From Nocardia sputorum (GTDB lineage Bacteria; Actinomycetota; Actinomycetes; Mycobacteriales; Mycobacteriaceae), in assembly GCF_027924405.1 (NCBI RefSeq), contig NZ_AP026978.1, positions 3,968,001 through 4,032,000 of the forward strand: DNA of 64,000 nucleotides. Reading direction: 5' to 3'. The position numbers and the translations under genes were made by a program. Below the pieces are notes generated by a model. It was not told the DNA's origin and searched no databases. It was given only the letters and a program-made list of their open reading frames with translations. Below are positions 36,581 to 45,270 of this stretch, in pieces (within the stretch, counting starts at the first letter, position 1; every line of letters begins with the position of its first letter).

Positions 36581-38058
36581 CGCCGTGGCCGCCTGCGCTG
36601 CCCGCGAAGGTGCATCCGGCCGTCCGCGCCTTTCTCGACACCCCCGGTCTGGCGACAGAGACGCTGACGCGCTTCGGATCCCCGGCGCATCTGGTGTTTC
36701 CCGAGGTCTACTCGGAGAATCTGCTGGGTCTGCGCGCGGTGCTGGAGCGACGGGTTCCCGGGCACCGCATCTGCTACGCGCACAAGGTGAATCAGTCCAG
36801 CGCGTTCGTCCGCACCGCCGCACGCGAGGGCATCGCCATCGACGTCGCCTCGCCGCACGAACTGACCGGCGCGCTCGCCGCCGGGTTCGGTCCGCCACGC
36901 ATCGAGGTCACCGGTCCGAAAGGCGAGGCATTCCTGCGCGACCTCGTCTACCGCGGGGTGACCATCAACGTGGACAACCTGTGGGAATTGGGCCGCATCG
37001 CGGAACTGGCCGCACCGGGCGCGGAAGTTCCCGTGCTGCTGCGTCTTTCCGGTTTCGACGCCGGACAGGTGAGCAGGTTCGGAATGCCGCTCGCGCACGT
37101 GGGGCAGGCTTTCGATTTGTTGTCGGCACAGCGCGGGCGGGTCGCCTTCCTCGGGTTCGCCTTCCACCTCGACTCCGGTGACCTCGGCGAGCGCGTCCGG
37201 GCGATCGACTCCTGCCTGCGATTGATCGAGCGAGCCTACGAGCGCGGGCTCACCCCTTCGGTGCTCGACATCGGCGGCGGGTTCCGGCAGGTGTTCACCG
37301 CCGACGCCGAACGGTTCGACGCCTATGTGCTGGCGCTGCGCGAATCGCTGCTCGGCCGCGGCGAGTCGATGAGCTGGGGCAGCAACACCTTCGGCTATCA
37401 CGTCGCGGGCGGCGCCGTGCACGGCACACCGGTGTTCCACAAGTACGGCAACACCGTCCCCGCCGACCGCATGCTCGCCGATCTGCTCGACGCCCCGCTG
37501 GAGCGGCACGGCGGGCGCACGGTGGCGCAGGTGACGGGCGACAATCTGCTGGAGTTGTGGCTGGAGCCGGGCAAGGCGCTGGTCGACCACGCGGGCATCA
37601 CGCTGGCCACGGTCGAGTTCGTCAAGGAGGTCGCCGACGGCAGCGTGCTGGTGCACGTCGACCTCAGCCGCGATACGGTGACGCCCGCTGATCAAGAGGT
37701 CATGGTCGATCCGATCCTCCTGCCGTGCGCGGGCGACGGCCACGCGACCGGCCCGGTCGGCGTCTACCTGGCCGGACGGCTGTGCCTGGAACGCGACCTG
37801 ATCACCAATCACAAGGTGTGGCTGCCCGCTCGACCCCAGCCGGGGGATACGGTGGTGTTTCCCAATACCGCCGCCTACCACATGGACCTGTCCGCGGCGA
37901 CGGCATCCATGCATCCGCTCCTGGCGAAATTCGCGGTCACCCGGGGGCCGGACGGATTCCGGATCGTCCCCGACGCGGAGTACGAACCCGACTTCCCCGT
38001 CGCGCCGCACGCCGCCGATGCTGCCACCGGCCCGATCCGATCCGTCGAGGCGCACTGA
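36577..38058 (+). CDS. Fold-III PLP enzyme (Y4yA-like, decarboxylase/racemase superfamily)
   Basis: A 493-residue enzyme of the alanine racemase/DAP decarboxylase (fold III) type. PLP Lys70 lies in CYAHKVNQS; the phosphate-binding DIGGGFRQVF and the AFHLDSGD segment are in place. It resembles the proteins named Y4yA in rhizobia. Relatives decarboxylate D-configured or diamino acids, or act in siderophore assembly; the substrate is unknown here. ATGA overlap with the HMA gene; the next gene starts directly after its stop. Confidence 0.85.
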   Translation: MTPWPPALPAKVHPAVRAFLDTPGLATETLTRFGSPAHLVFPEVYSENLLGLRAVLERRVPGHRICYAHKVNQSSAFVRTAAREGIAIDVASPHELTGALAAGFGPPRIEVTGPKGEAFLRDLVYRGVTINVDNLWELGRIAELAAPGAEVPVLLRLSGFDAGQVSRFGMPLAHVGQAFDLLSAQRGRVAFLGFAFHLDSGDLGERVRAIDSCLRLIERAYERGLTPSVLDIGGGFRQVFTADAERFDAYVLALRESLLGRGESMSWGSNTFGYHVAGGAVHGTPVFHKYGNTVPADRMLADLLDAPLERHGGRTVAQVTGDNLLELWLEPGKALVDHAGITLATVEFVKEVADGSVLVHVDLSRDTVTPADQEVMVDPILLPCAGDGHATGPVGVYLAGRLCLERDLITNHKVWLPARPQPGDTVVFPNTAAYHMDLSAATASMHPLLAKFAVTRGPDGFRIVPDAEYEPDFPVAPHAADAATGPIRSVEAH

Positions 38059-39384
38059 ATGCGATACGACCACATCACCGAACTCATCGGCAACACCCCG
38101 CTGCTGCGGCTCGATCCCGCGGTGCACGGACTGCCGAACGTCGAGCTGTACGCGAAACTGGAGTCGCACAACCCTTTCGGCTCGGTCAAGGACCGGGTGG
38201 CCTGGGCGATGCTGCGCGATGACCTCGCGGAGATCCGCGCGGGCGGGCAGACACTCATCGAAGCGTCCAGTGGGAACACGGCCAAAGCGCTGCGCGTCCT
38301 CGGCGCGGTGTACGGCATCGACCTGCGCGCGGTCACCAACCGCATCAAGGTGAGCGAAGTCCGTGATCTGTTGCAGCTGTTGGGGACCGAGATCGTCGAA
38401 CTGCCCGGGCTGTCCGAGTGCCCCGACCCGACCACGCCGAACGACGTCTACTCGGTGATCGAGTCGACCATGGCGCAACAGCCCGGCGCGTACCGGCATC
38501 TGTCGCAGTACACCAACGAGAAGAATATCGAGGCGCACCATTACGGCACCGGACGCGAGATCCACGAGGACCTGGCCGCCGACGGCATCACCAGGATCGA
38601 CTATCTGATCGGCGGGCTCGGCACCACCGGCTCCACCAGGGGGACCGCCACCTACCTGCGCAAGCACAATCCCGAAATGCGCACTGTCGCCGTGGTTTCG
38701 GAGCGGTCCGACTTCGTTCCCGGCATCCGGTCGGAGACCGAGATGTGGGACGTGGGGCTGTTCCAGCCCGACTTCTACGACCGGATCGTCACCGTGTCGG
38801 CGGGCGATGCCGTGGACGCGACGCTACGCCTGGCCACCGGGTACGGCGTGCTGGCCGGACCGACCAGCGGGGCGGGCTACGCCGCCGCGCTGGAGACGCT
38901 CGCCGCGCTGGATCTGTCCGCGATCGATCCGGACGACCCGATCGTCGCGGTGTTCATCGTCTGCGATCGGCTCGAGCCCTACCTGTCCTACATCAAGAAG
39001 CGCAGACCGGAATTGTTCGGCCGCGCCGAGCGCGACGCGGCGCCGACCGAGGCCGAGCTGGCCGCGGTGCCGCGGCTGTCGCCCGAGCAGCTCGACGAAC
39101 TGGACCGGACCGGCCGGCCGACCATCGTGGACAGCCGTGGCGCGATGGCCTACCGGATCGGGCATGTGCCCGGCGCGTTGAACATCCGCGACGACCAGCT
39201 CGACGACATGTTCGGTCACGGCATCCCGTTCCCGCGCTCGCGCCCCGTCGTCTTCGTCTGCCCCGTCGGGGAGCTGTCGGTGCGGTTCGCCGCACGCGCC
39301 CGCCGAGCCGGATACGACGCCGCGAGTCTGGCCGGGGGCGTCGTCGCCTGGCGCGACGCGGGACTGCCGCTGGAACGAGGTTGA
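38059..39384 (+). CDS. Cysteine synthase-like PLP enzyme fused to rhodanese domain
   Basis: A 441-residue fusion. Residues 1-315 are cysteine synthase/cystathionine beta-synthase-like: IGNTPLLRL, PLP Lys44 in FGSVKDR, SSGNTAKAL, GGLGTTGSTRGTATYL. Residues about 335-441 are a rhodanese domain with Cys401 in FVCPVGELS, able to carry persulfide. The pairing suggests controlled sulfur transfer, fitting the desulfurase at the operon start. SbnA-type relatives make 2,3-diaminopropionate. Start ATG abuts the previous stop (0 bases). Confidence 0.88.
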   Translation: MRYDHITELIGNTPLLRLDPAVHGLPNVELYAKLESHNPFGSVKDRVAWAMLRDDLAEIRAGGQTLIEASSGNTAKALRVLGAVYGIDLRAVTNRIKVSEVRDLLQLLGTEIVELPGLSECPDPTTPNDVYSVIESTMAQQPGAYRHLSQYTNEKNIEAHHYGTGREIHEDLAADGITRIDYLIGGLGTTGSTRGTATYLRKHNPEMRTVAVVSERSDFVPGIRSETEMWDVGLFQPDFYDRIVTVSAGDAVDATLRLATGYGVLAGPTSGAGYAAALETLAALDLSAIDPDDPIVAVFIVCDRLEPYLSYIKKRRPELFGRAERDAAPTEAELAAVPRLSPEQLDELDRTGRPTIVDSRGAMAYRIGHVPGALNIRDDQLDDMFGHGIPFPRSRPVVFVCPVGELSVRFAARARRAGYDAASLAGGVVAWRDAGLPLERG

Positions 39385-39573
39385 CGCCGGGATGTGCCGT
39401 CAGGTCCCCGGCTCGGCGGGAAAGCCCGACAGCAACGGAGCGACCGGACCGCGATAGCCGGTGGCGAGCAACCGGCGATTACCACACCGTGACGGCGCGG
39501 GATCCATTTCGGCACGACCCCGGGGGCCGGAGCGGGCGGCGTCGGGGGTGCCGCCAGGCATTATCGTGGGGCC

Positions 39574-40203
39574 GTGCAGACAGGTCAGGAAGCAGACGAC
39601 GACGGGGGCCCGCGGATCTGGGGTGGGACCACGCTCACCGAGCGCAGGGAGACGCGGCGGGCGACGCTGCTGGAAGCGGCGCTCGACCTGATCGGGGAGT
39701 CGGGCGCGAGCGGGGTCACCATGCGGGCGGTGTGCCGCAAGGCCGGCCTCACCGACCGTTACTTCTACGAGAGCTTCGCCAGCCGCGACGAGTTGCTGGA
39801 CGTGCTCTACCGCCAGGTCGCCGACGAATTCCTGGAGCCCATGACGGCCTTCGCGGCCACCGACGACCCGTCCCGCGACCGCGCGCTGTCGGAGATCCTG
39901 GTGGACAAGGTGCTCGCCGACCCGCGCAAATCGCGGCTGTTCCTGGTCGAGCCGTATTCCAGCACCGGACTCGGGCAGACCACCTTCGCGGTGATGCCGG
40001 TCTTCACCCGGGTCATGCAGGACCATCTGTTCGGCCACATCGACGACCCGGTCAAGCGCAGGCTGGCGGCCGTGACCATGGCCAGCGGGAACGCGGGCAT
40101 GTTCTCGGCGTGGCTGAACGGCTCGCTGCGCGCCACCCGCGAGCAGATCATCGAGCACTGCCTCGCGATGCTCACCGTGTATCGCTCGCTCTACCGGTCC
40201 TGA
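39574..40203 (+). CDS. TetR-family transcriptional regulator
   Basis: A 209-residue regulator with HTH RRATLLEAALDLIGESG, VCRKAGLTDRYFYESFAS. It follows the PLP/HMA operon by about 190 bases on the same strand and may control it, but no palindrome stands out near either start. GTG start preceded by GGGG. Converges on the caspase gene with 24 bases between stops. Confidence 0.85.
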   Translation: MQTGQEADDDGGPRIWGGTTLTERRETRRATLLEAALDLIGESGASGVTMRAVCRKAGLTDRYFYESFASRDELLDVLYRQVADEFLEPMTAFAATDDPSRDRALSEILVDKVLADPRKSRLFLVEPYSSTGLGQTTFAVMPVFTRVMQDHLFGHIDDPVKRRLAAVTMASGNAGMFSAWLNGSLRATREQIIEHCLAMLTVYRSLYRS

Positions 40204-40227
40204 CTCCCACCGCGCACGGCCGAGCGG

Positions 40228-43200
40228 TCAGTCCCCGGCCTGGCCGCGCCAGTACGCCAGAGTGTTCTTGGTGCGGATGGTGGCGGCGTGATTGGGGCCC
40301 AGCGCACGCAACTCGGCGACCAGCAAGACCTCCAGTTCCGCGACCGCGCGGGTGAGGTCGCCATGCCGGGCGCGACAGCCCGCGAGTTCGTTGCGGGTGG
40401 CGAAGGTATCGGGATGATCCGGGCCGAGCACCCGCAACCGGTCGGCGAGCAGTTTCTCCCAGTCGCCGATCGCGCCAGCGAGGTCGCCGCTGTCGGCGCG
40501 GTATCCGGCCAACCGCCCGCGGGTGAGCAGCGTGTCGGGGTGGTCCGGGCCGAGCACCCGCAGGCGGTCGGCGAGCAGCCGGGTGAACTCCGCGCCTGCC
40601 CCGGCCAGATCCCCGCTGTGCGCGCGGAACGCCGCGAGGTTGTTGCGCGCGCCGAGTGTGTTCGGGTGGTCGGGGCCGAAGACGCGCAGATAGTCGGCCA
40701 CCAATTGTTCGAACTCGGCGCGGGCGCCGGCGAGATCACCGCTGTCGGCCCGCCAGTACGCCAGGCTGTTGCGGGTGCGCAGGGTGTCCGGATGGTCGGC
40801 GCCCAGCACACGGGCCCGGTCGATAAGCAGCCGCTCGAATCGGGTGATCGCCCCGGCGAAATCGCCGACGTCGCCGCGGTTGGACGCCAGATTGTTCCTG
40901 GTGCGCAGGGTTTCGGGATGGTCGGGGCCGAGCAGGCGCAGCTGGTCGGTGAGCAGTTGCTCGAATTCCGCGCCTGCGCCGGAGTAATCACCGCAGCGGG
41001 CTCGGTAGCCGGCCAGGTTCTCGCGGGTGGCCAAGGTGACCGGGTCGTCGGCACCGAACACCCGCAACCGGTCGGCGAGCAAGTGCTCGAAATCGGCGAC
41101 GGCGCCGACCAGGTCGCCGCTCTCGGCGCGGTGATAGGCCCGCCGCTGCCGCGTGGTGAAGGTGTCGGGATGGTCCGGCCCCAGCGCCTCGACGAAGTCG
41201 GGCGCCCACGCGGCCCACAGATCGCGATCGTCGGCCGACCTGCCGGTTTCCAGTTTCATCAGGAAGTCGATCGCCAAGGCGGAGTCACCGTAGGCCAGGC
41301 AGTGGCGCACGGCCGCGCCCCGCGCGTAATCGGCGGCCCGGTCGGTGTCGTCGGCCTGGATCGCCGCGACCAAGGCGCGGTGCGCGTCCGCGATGCGCAC
41401 GCCGAGACGGTGGCATTCCGCGGCCAGCGCGGCCAGGAACGCGCTGTGGGTCACGCCGAGCGACTCGCGAACGGTACCGGGATGACTGCGGGTGACCAAC
41501 GCGCCGAGATTCACCGCGATGTCGCGGATCCGGGCGGCGCTCAGGTCGACGCCCAGCGACGACAGCGCCGAGTCCAGCAACTCCAGCGGCAGCACGGGGC
41601 CGACACCCGCCGCGACCAGTAGTCCGAGCAGAGCCGCCGTGTCACTCGCGGTCGCGGGGTCCACCCCGCGCAGCGCGGTCTCGACCCGCAGCGCGATGAC
41701 CCGGTCCAGGCCGATCCCGGAGGCAACCGCGCCGTCGGTCAACCCGGACGCGACCTCCAGCAGGATGCGCGCCACCAGCCAGCCGCCGGAGACCACGCGC
41801 GAACCGCTCGCGTCGGTCGGCGTCTCGGCCAGCAGCCGTTGGATCCAGCCGATCCAGTCGACCGGGCCGACCGGCGCCGTTCCGCGCGCCGAGTCCACCA
41901 CGGCGGCGATGTCGTCGGCCGCCGGTTCGGCGACATCGATGCGGTACATGTGCGCCAGCCCCGGGTCGTCCTCGACGCCGGTCCCGGGCCGGATGCCGAC
42001 GATCACCCGCACGTGCCGGAGGTCTTCGCGGCGGGTCAGATCGGCGATCGCCGCCACGAGCAACCGCCTGGTCCCCTCCTGCGGCTGATTGAGTCCGTCG
42101 AATACGAGCGTGACCCGGCGTCCGGCCGTGGACAGGCGCGCCAGGGGGCGGCGGACCAGGATGTCGAAGATGTCGAACTCGTCGCGGGGCCGATGCGCCC
42201 GCGCCGCGCGCGCCGCTTCCGGGAAGCCGGGCAGGCGCGCGTCGAGCTGTGCGGCCAGTTCCGCGGCGACCGACTCCACCGAGCTGTTGACCGTCAGGAA
42301 CACCGCGGCGGTGATGTAGTCGGGGGTGACGGCGAGCCCGTCGACCAGGCTGGGACGGATCAGCATCGCCAGCAGCGTGGACTTCCCCACGCCCGCCGAG
42401 CCAAGCACCGCCCGCAGCCGGTGGCTGCCCGCGTCGACGATCGCGTCCAGATGCTCCCGCACATCGGGCGTCAGCAGCAGGCTCCGGGTGAGCTGGTCGA
42501 CGAACCCGGCCGCGGAACGCCCGCTCACCGCGTCGCGATGCCGCGCGGTGTTCGGCACCAGCCACAGGCCGGGGTCGACGCCCTGCGTGGTGGACACCGC
42601 GCCGGAACTGAAGGACAGATGCTGCGGCTGTTGGTGGGTGCACTGCGCGGCGATCGGATCGACCAGGTCCGACGGCAGCAGGTTCTCGCCGCGCAGCGGC
42701 AGGCCCAGGTCGAAGGTGGCCAGCATGGTCCGGGTGAAACATCCGGAGTAGGCGGGCCCGTCACCCGAGGCGACCAGCAGCTCCATCCGGCCGCCCGACT
42801 GCGCCAGCAGATCGGTCCACCGGCGCGCGGCCCCCTGCACGCCCTGTCCGGCCTCGCAGGCGTCGACGAGCAGCACCAGCCCGTCCAGCGCGGCGCGGTC
42901 GAGCCGCTCGCGGATCTCCTGGGTCAGATGAAAGGCGTTGTGCGAGGTGGGATCCGCGGGGGAATCGTGGCCGAGCAGGTAGAAGTCCTCGGAGGTCGTC
43001 GCGACGCCGTGCCCGATGAAGCCGAGCAGCAGGGTCGCCTGCCGCTGCGACGCCGCCTCGAACGCGGCGTCCACGGCGGCGATCAGTTGCGGGACAGTCG
43101 GATTGAGCACCGGTCCGTCGAGGTCGATCGCGGGCCGCCAGCCGCCCGCTTCGGTCAGGCTTCCGTACAGACCCTGGGCGAGTTCGTCGGTGAAACCCAA

Positions 43201-43254
43201 TTTCCCCAGCGCTGCGCATTCCGACCCCACCACCAGCGCCAGCCGACCTCCCAT
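40228..43254 (-). CDS. Caspase-like / STAND NTPase / TPR repeat protein
   Basis: A 1,008-residue protein in three parts. Residues 1-240: caspase-like (C14) fold with His82 in GFIGHGVATTSEDFYLLG and Cys133 in LLVDACEAGQG, the catalytic dyad. Residues about 255-640: STAND-type NTPase with P-loop GSAGVGKST (285-292) and a Walker-B-like RVTLVFDGLN. Residues 692-1008: eight 42-residue kinesin-light-chain-like TPR units. Such proteins are known in multicellular bacteria as signal-triggered conflict or cell-death switches. Divergent (109 bases) from an NfeD-like/flotillin/cold-shock operon. The start is ATG 43254; no strong ribosome site is seen. Confidence 0.85.
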   Translation of the reverse strand: MGGRLALVVGSECAALGKLGFTDELAQGLYGSLTEAGGWRPAIDLDGPVLNPTVPQLIAAVDAAFEAASQRQATLLLGFIGHGVATTSEDFYLLGHDSPADPTSHNAFHLTQEIRERLDRAALDGLVLLVDACEAGQGVQGAARRWTDLLAQSGGRMELLVASGDGPAYSGCFTRTMLATFDLGLPLRGENLLPSDLVDPIAAQCTHQQPQHLSFSSGAVSTTQGVDPGLWLVPNTARHRDAVSGRSAAGFVDQLTRSLLLTPDVREHLDAIVDAGSHRLRAVLGSAGVGKSTLLAMLIRPSLVDGLAVTPDYITAAVFLTVNSSVESVAAELAAQLDARLPGFPEAARAARAHRPRDEFDIFDILVRRPLARLSTAGRRVTLVFDGLNQPQEGTRRLLVAAIADLTRREDLRHVRVIVGIRPGTGVEDDPGLAHMYRIDVAEPAADDIAAVVDSARGTAPVGPVDWIGWIQRLLAETPTDASGSRVVSGGWLVARILLEVASGLTDGAVASGIGLDRVIALRVETALRGVDPATASDTAALLGLLVAAGVGPVLPLELLDSALSSLGVDLSAARIRDIAVNLGALVTRSHPGTVRESLGVTHSAFLAALAAECHRLGVRIADAHRALVAAIQADDTDRAADYARGAAVRHCLAYGDSALAIDFLMKLETGRSADDRDLWAAWAPDFVEALGPDHPDTFTTRQRRAYHRAESGDLVGAVADFEHLLADRLRVFGADDPVTLATRENLAGYRARCGDYSGAGAEFEQLLTDQLRLLGPDHPETLRTRNNLASNRGDVGDFAGAITRFERLLIDRARVLGADHPDTLRTRNSLAYWRADSGDLAGARAEFEQLVADYLRVFGPDHPNTLGARNNLAAFRAHSGDLAGAGAEFTRLLADRLRVLGPDHPDTLLTRGRLAGYRADSGDLAGAIGDWEKLLADRLRVLGPDHPDTFATRNELAGCRARHGDLTRAVAELEVLLVAELRALGPNHAATIRTKNTLAYWRGQAGD
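40231..41181 (-). repeat. Tandem 42-residue (126-bp) TPR repeats
   Basis: Seven full units and one partial one, each opening with a GPDHPDT-like motif, then LA-x-YRA-like, SGDLAGA and LLADRLRVL. Neighbouring units are so alike, also at DNA level, that recent expansion or exchange between units is likely. Confidence 0.85.
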
Positions 43255-43362
43255 GCAAGAAACATACCCGCGCCGTCGCGGCCGTCCTCCCCGGCCGATA
43301 TCGAAAGACGCTGTGCGGGACGTAGGGTGACGGTCGGGGAGCCGGAAGAAGGAGATCGCGGG

Positions 43363-43596
43363 ATGACCGACCCCGTGGTGGGTTTGACGGGTACGCTCAC
43401 ATCGCCGATCCGAGGTGCCGGGACGCTGAGCGAGGTCCTGGTCGCGATTCGCGGGGGAACCGAGCTGTACATCGCACAGTCCACCGAGCCGATTCCGGCC
43501 GGTGCGGCCGTGCTGGTCATCGCGGTCCATCCGGGGCGCGTCGTCGACGTCGTCCCGTGGATTCCGCTCACCCCGGATCCGGCCGGAGAAACCTGA
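43363..43596 (+). CDS. Small NfeD-like OB-fold protein
   Basis: A 77-residue protein shaped like the soluble C-terminal OB-fold of NfeD (GLTGTLTSPIRGAGTL, then STEPIPAGAAVLVIAVHPG, then VVPW), but without NfeD's membrane helices. NfeD proteins work with flotillins, and a flotillin gene follows 20 bases later. AAGGAG lies eight bases before the ATG. Confidence 0.75.
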   Translation: MTDPVVGLTGTLTSPIRGAGTLSEVLVAIRGGTELYIAQSTEPIPAGAAVLVIAVHPGRVVDVVPWIPLTPDPAGET

Positions 43597-43615
43597 GACA
43601 GTAAGGGAGACAGAC

Positions 43616-44716
43616 GTGCTGGGTTACCATGTGCCGGACCCGGACGAGGCGATGCTGGTCAGCGGCGGCAAGAGCCGGGACAACGCGCCGTTCAAGGTGA
43701 TCATCGGGCGCGGCGCCTGGGTGGTTCCACTGTTCCGCAAGGTGCGCTACCTGTCGCTGGCGATGTTCGAATCCGAGATCAAGGAGCGGTGCGTCACCAA
43801 GCAGGCCATCCAGCTCGACGTGCGCGCGGTGATCGCGTTCAAGGTGGCCAACGACACCCAGTCCATCGTGAACGCCGCCCAGCGGTTCCTCTCCGAGCAG
43901 GAGCGGGAGATGTCGGTGCTGACCGGGCGCATCTTCTCCGGGCACCTGCGCTCGATCGTCGGCTCGATGACGGTCGAGGAGATCATCCGGGAGCGCCAGA
44001 AACTGGCCGACGAAGTGCTCGTCGCGTCGAAAGTGGAGATGAGCAATATCGGCCTGTGGGTGGATTCCTTCCAGATCCAGTCCATCGACGACGGCAACCT
44101 CGGCTATATCGCCGCCCTGGCCGCGCCGCACAATGCCGCCGTGCAGCGCGACGCGCAGATCGCGCAATCGCAGGCCGCGCAGGCGGCGGCGCAGGCCGAG
44201 CAGGAATCCCAGCGCAGGCAGGCGGAATATCAGCGCGAGACGGCGATCCTGCGCGCGCAATACCAGCGCGATATCGACAAGGCCAACGCCGAGGCCGCGC
44301 AGGCGGGCCCGCTCGCCGAGGCGATGGCGCTGCAGGAGGTGCTCACCGCCCAGGCCGAGCAGGCGCGCAAGGAGGCCGAGCTGCGGGAGCAGCAATTGCA
44401 GGCCGAGGTCGTGAAACCCGCTCAGGCCGAAGCGGATCGGGTGCGCATCCTGGCCGAGGCGGAGGCCGACCGCACCCGCATCCAGGCCGCGGCGGCCGCG
44501 TCGAACAATCGGATCGCGCTGGATCAGTTGTTGATCGAACAACTTCCCGAAATCGTGCGGCAGGCGTCGAACGGGTTGGCGAACGCGAATCTGACCGTGC
44601 TGAACGGACCCGACGGAGTGAGCGAACTGGTGAACGGAATGGTCGGTCAGGGACTGACCGTTTTCCATTCGTTGCAAAAGGCTCTTTCCTCCGACGACGG
44701 CGAAAACGCGAGTTAA
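43616..44716 (+). CDS. Flotillin-like SPFH-domain protein
   Basis: A 366-residue membrane-microdomain scaffold. N-terminal SPFH domain (VIIGRGAWVVPLFRKVRYLSL, VRAVIAFKVANDTQSIVNAA), then a long coiled coil rich in Ala, Glu and Gln (residues about 180-310), then a C-terminal EQLPEIVRQAS segment. Flotillins organise lipid rafts at the membrane; here no hydrophobic anchor is obvious at the start, so attachment is probably peripheral. GTG start with AAGGGAG at six bases. Operon with the NfeD-like and cold-shock genes. Confidence 0.9.
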   Translation: MLGYHVPDPDEAMLVSGGKSRDNAPFKVIIGRGAWVVPLFRKVRYLSLAMFESEIKERCVTKQAIQLDVRAVIAFKVANDTQSIVNAAQRFLSEQEREMSVLTGRIFSGHLRSIVGSMTVEEIIRERQKLADEVLVASKVEMSNIGLWVDSFQIQSIDDGNLGYIAALAAPHNAAVQRDAQIAQSQAAQAAAQAEQESQRRQAEYQRETAILRAQYQRDIDKANAEAAQAGPLAEAMALQEVLTAQAEQARKEAELREQQLQAEVVKPAQAEADRVRILAEAEADRTRIQAAAAASNNRIALDQLLIEQLPEIVRQASNGLANANLTVLNGPDGVSELVNGMVGQGLTVFHSLQKALSSDDGENAS

Positions 44717-44754
44717 AGTTGCCGGGTAGCGACGGCGACGAGGAGCGGGTGTTG

Positions 44755-45150
44755 GTGTCCATCGGGAAATTGGTGTCGTTCGACAGCTCTCGCGGATTCG
44801 GATTCATTCGGCCGGAGGACGGTGGGCCCGACGTGTTCGTCCACGTCAACGACATCGGCCTGGACGAGGACGAGTTGCGGCAGGGGCGGGTGTTCGAATT
44901 CGAGGTGACCGAAGGCGACCGCGGTCCCAAGGCGGTGAACCTCACGGTGGTCGGCGGGTCGCCCGCGCCGCCCGCACGGCACAAGGGAAAGGACCGGACG
45001 GGTTCCGGACAGCTCACCGTCGCCGAGCATAAGCGCCTGATCACCGAGCTGCTGTTGGACGCCAGCCCCGCGCTCACCGCGGGCGAGATCCTCACCATTC
45101 GCGACCGGCTCACCGCGTTCGCCGACCAGCACGGCTGGCTGGAGAACTGA
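44755..45150 (+). CDS. Cold-shock-domain protein with C-terminal extension
   Basis: A 131-residue protein. Residues 1-65 are a cold-shock domain (GKLVSFDSSRGFGFIRPED, DVFVHVNDI) with the RNP-type aromatic motifs that bind single-stranded nucleic acid. The rest is a linker and a helical tail (EHKRLITELLLDASP, ILTIRDRLTAFADQH). GTG 44755 has GGAG nine bases upstream; 44749 is an alternative. Last gene of the flotillin operon. Confidence 0.85.
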   Translation: MSIGKLVSFDSSRGFGFIRPEDGGPDVFVHVNDIGLDEDELRQGRVFEFEVTEGDRGPKAVNLTVVGGSPAPPARHKGKDRTGSGQLTVAEHKRLITELLLDASPALTAGEILTIRDRLTAFADQHGWLEN

Positions 45151-45270
45151 GCGGCGGGTTCCACGATCCTGTCGGGGCCCACGCCTACGATCGAGCCGCG
45201 GCCGCATACCGATGAGTTCGCTTCGCGCGCGCCGTCGGTATGGGTGAGGATCGAACCCGAGGAGGATCGC

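Noticed and set aside
36505..38667. Long minus-strand open frame opposite the PLP operon
   Set aside because: Composition is typical of an antisense shadow of GC-rich genes; the plus strand has recognised PLP enzymes.
40231..41181. CRISPR-like array
   Set aside because: The repeats are 126 bp, in frame and encode TPR units; there are no spacers.
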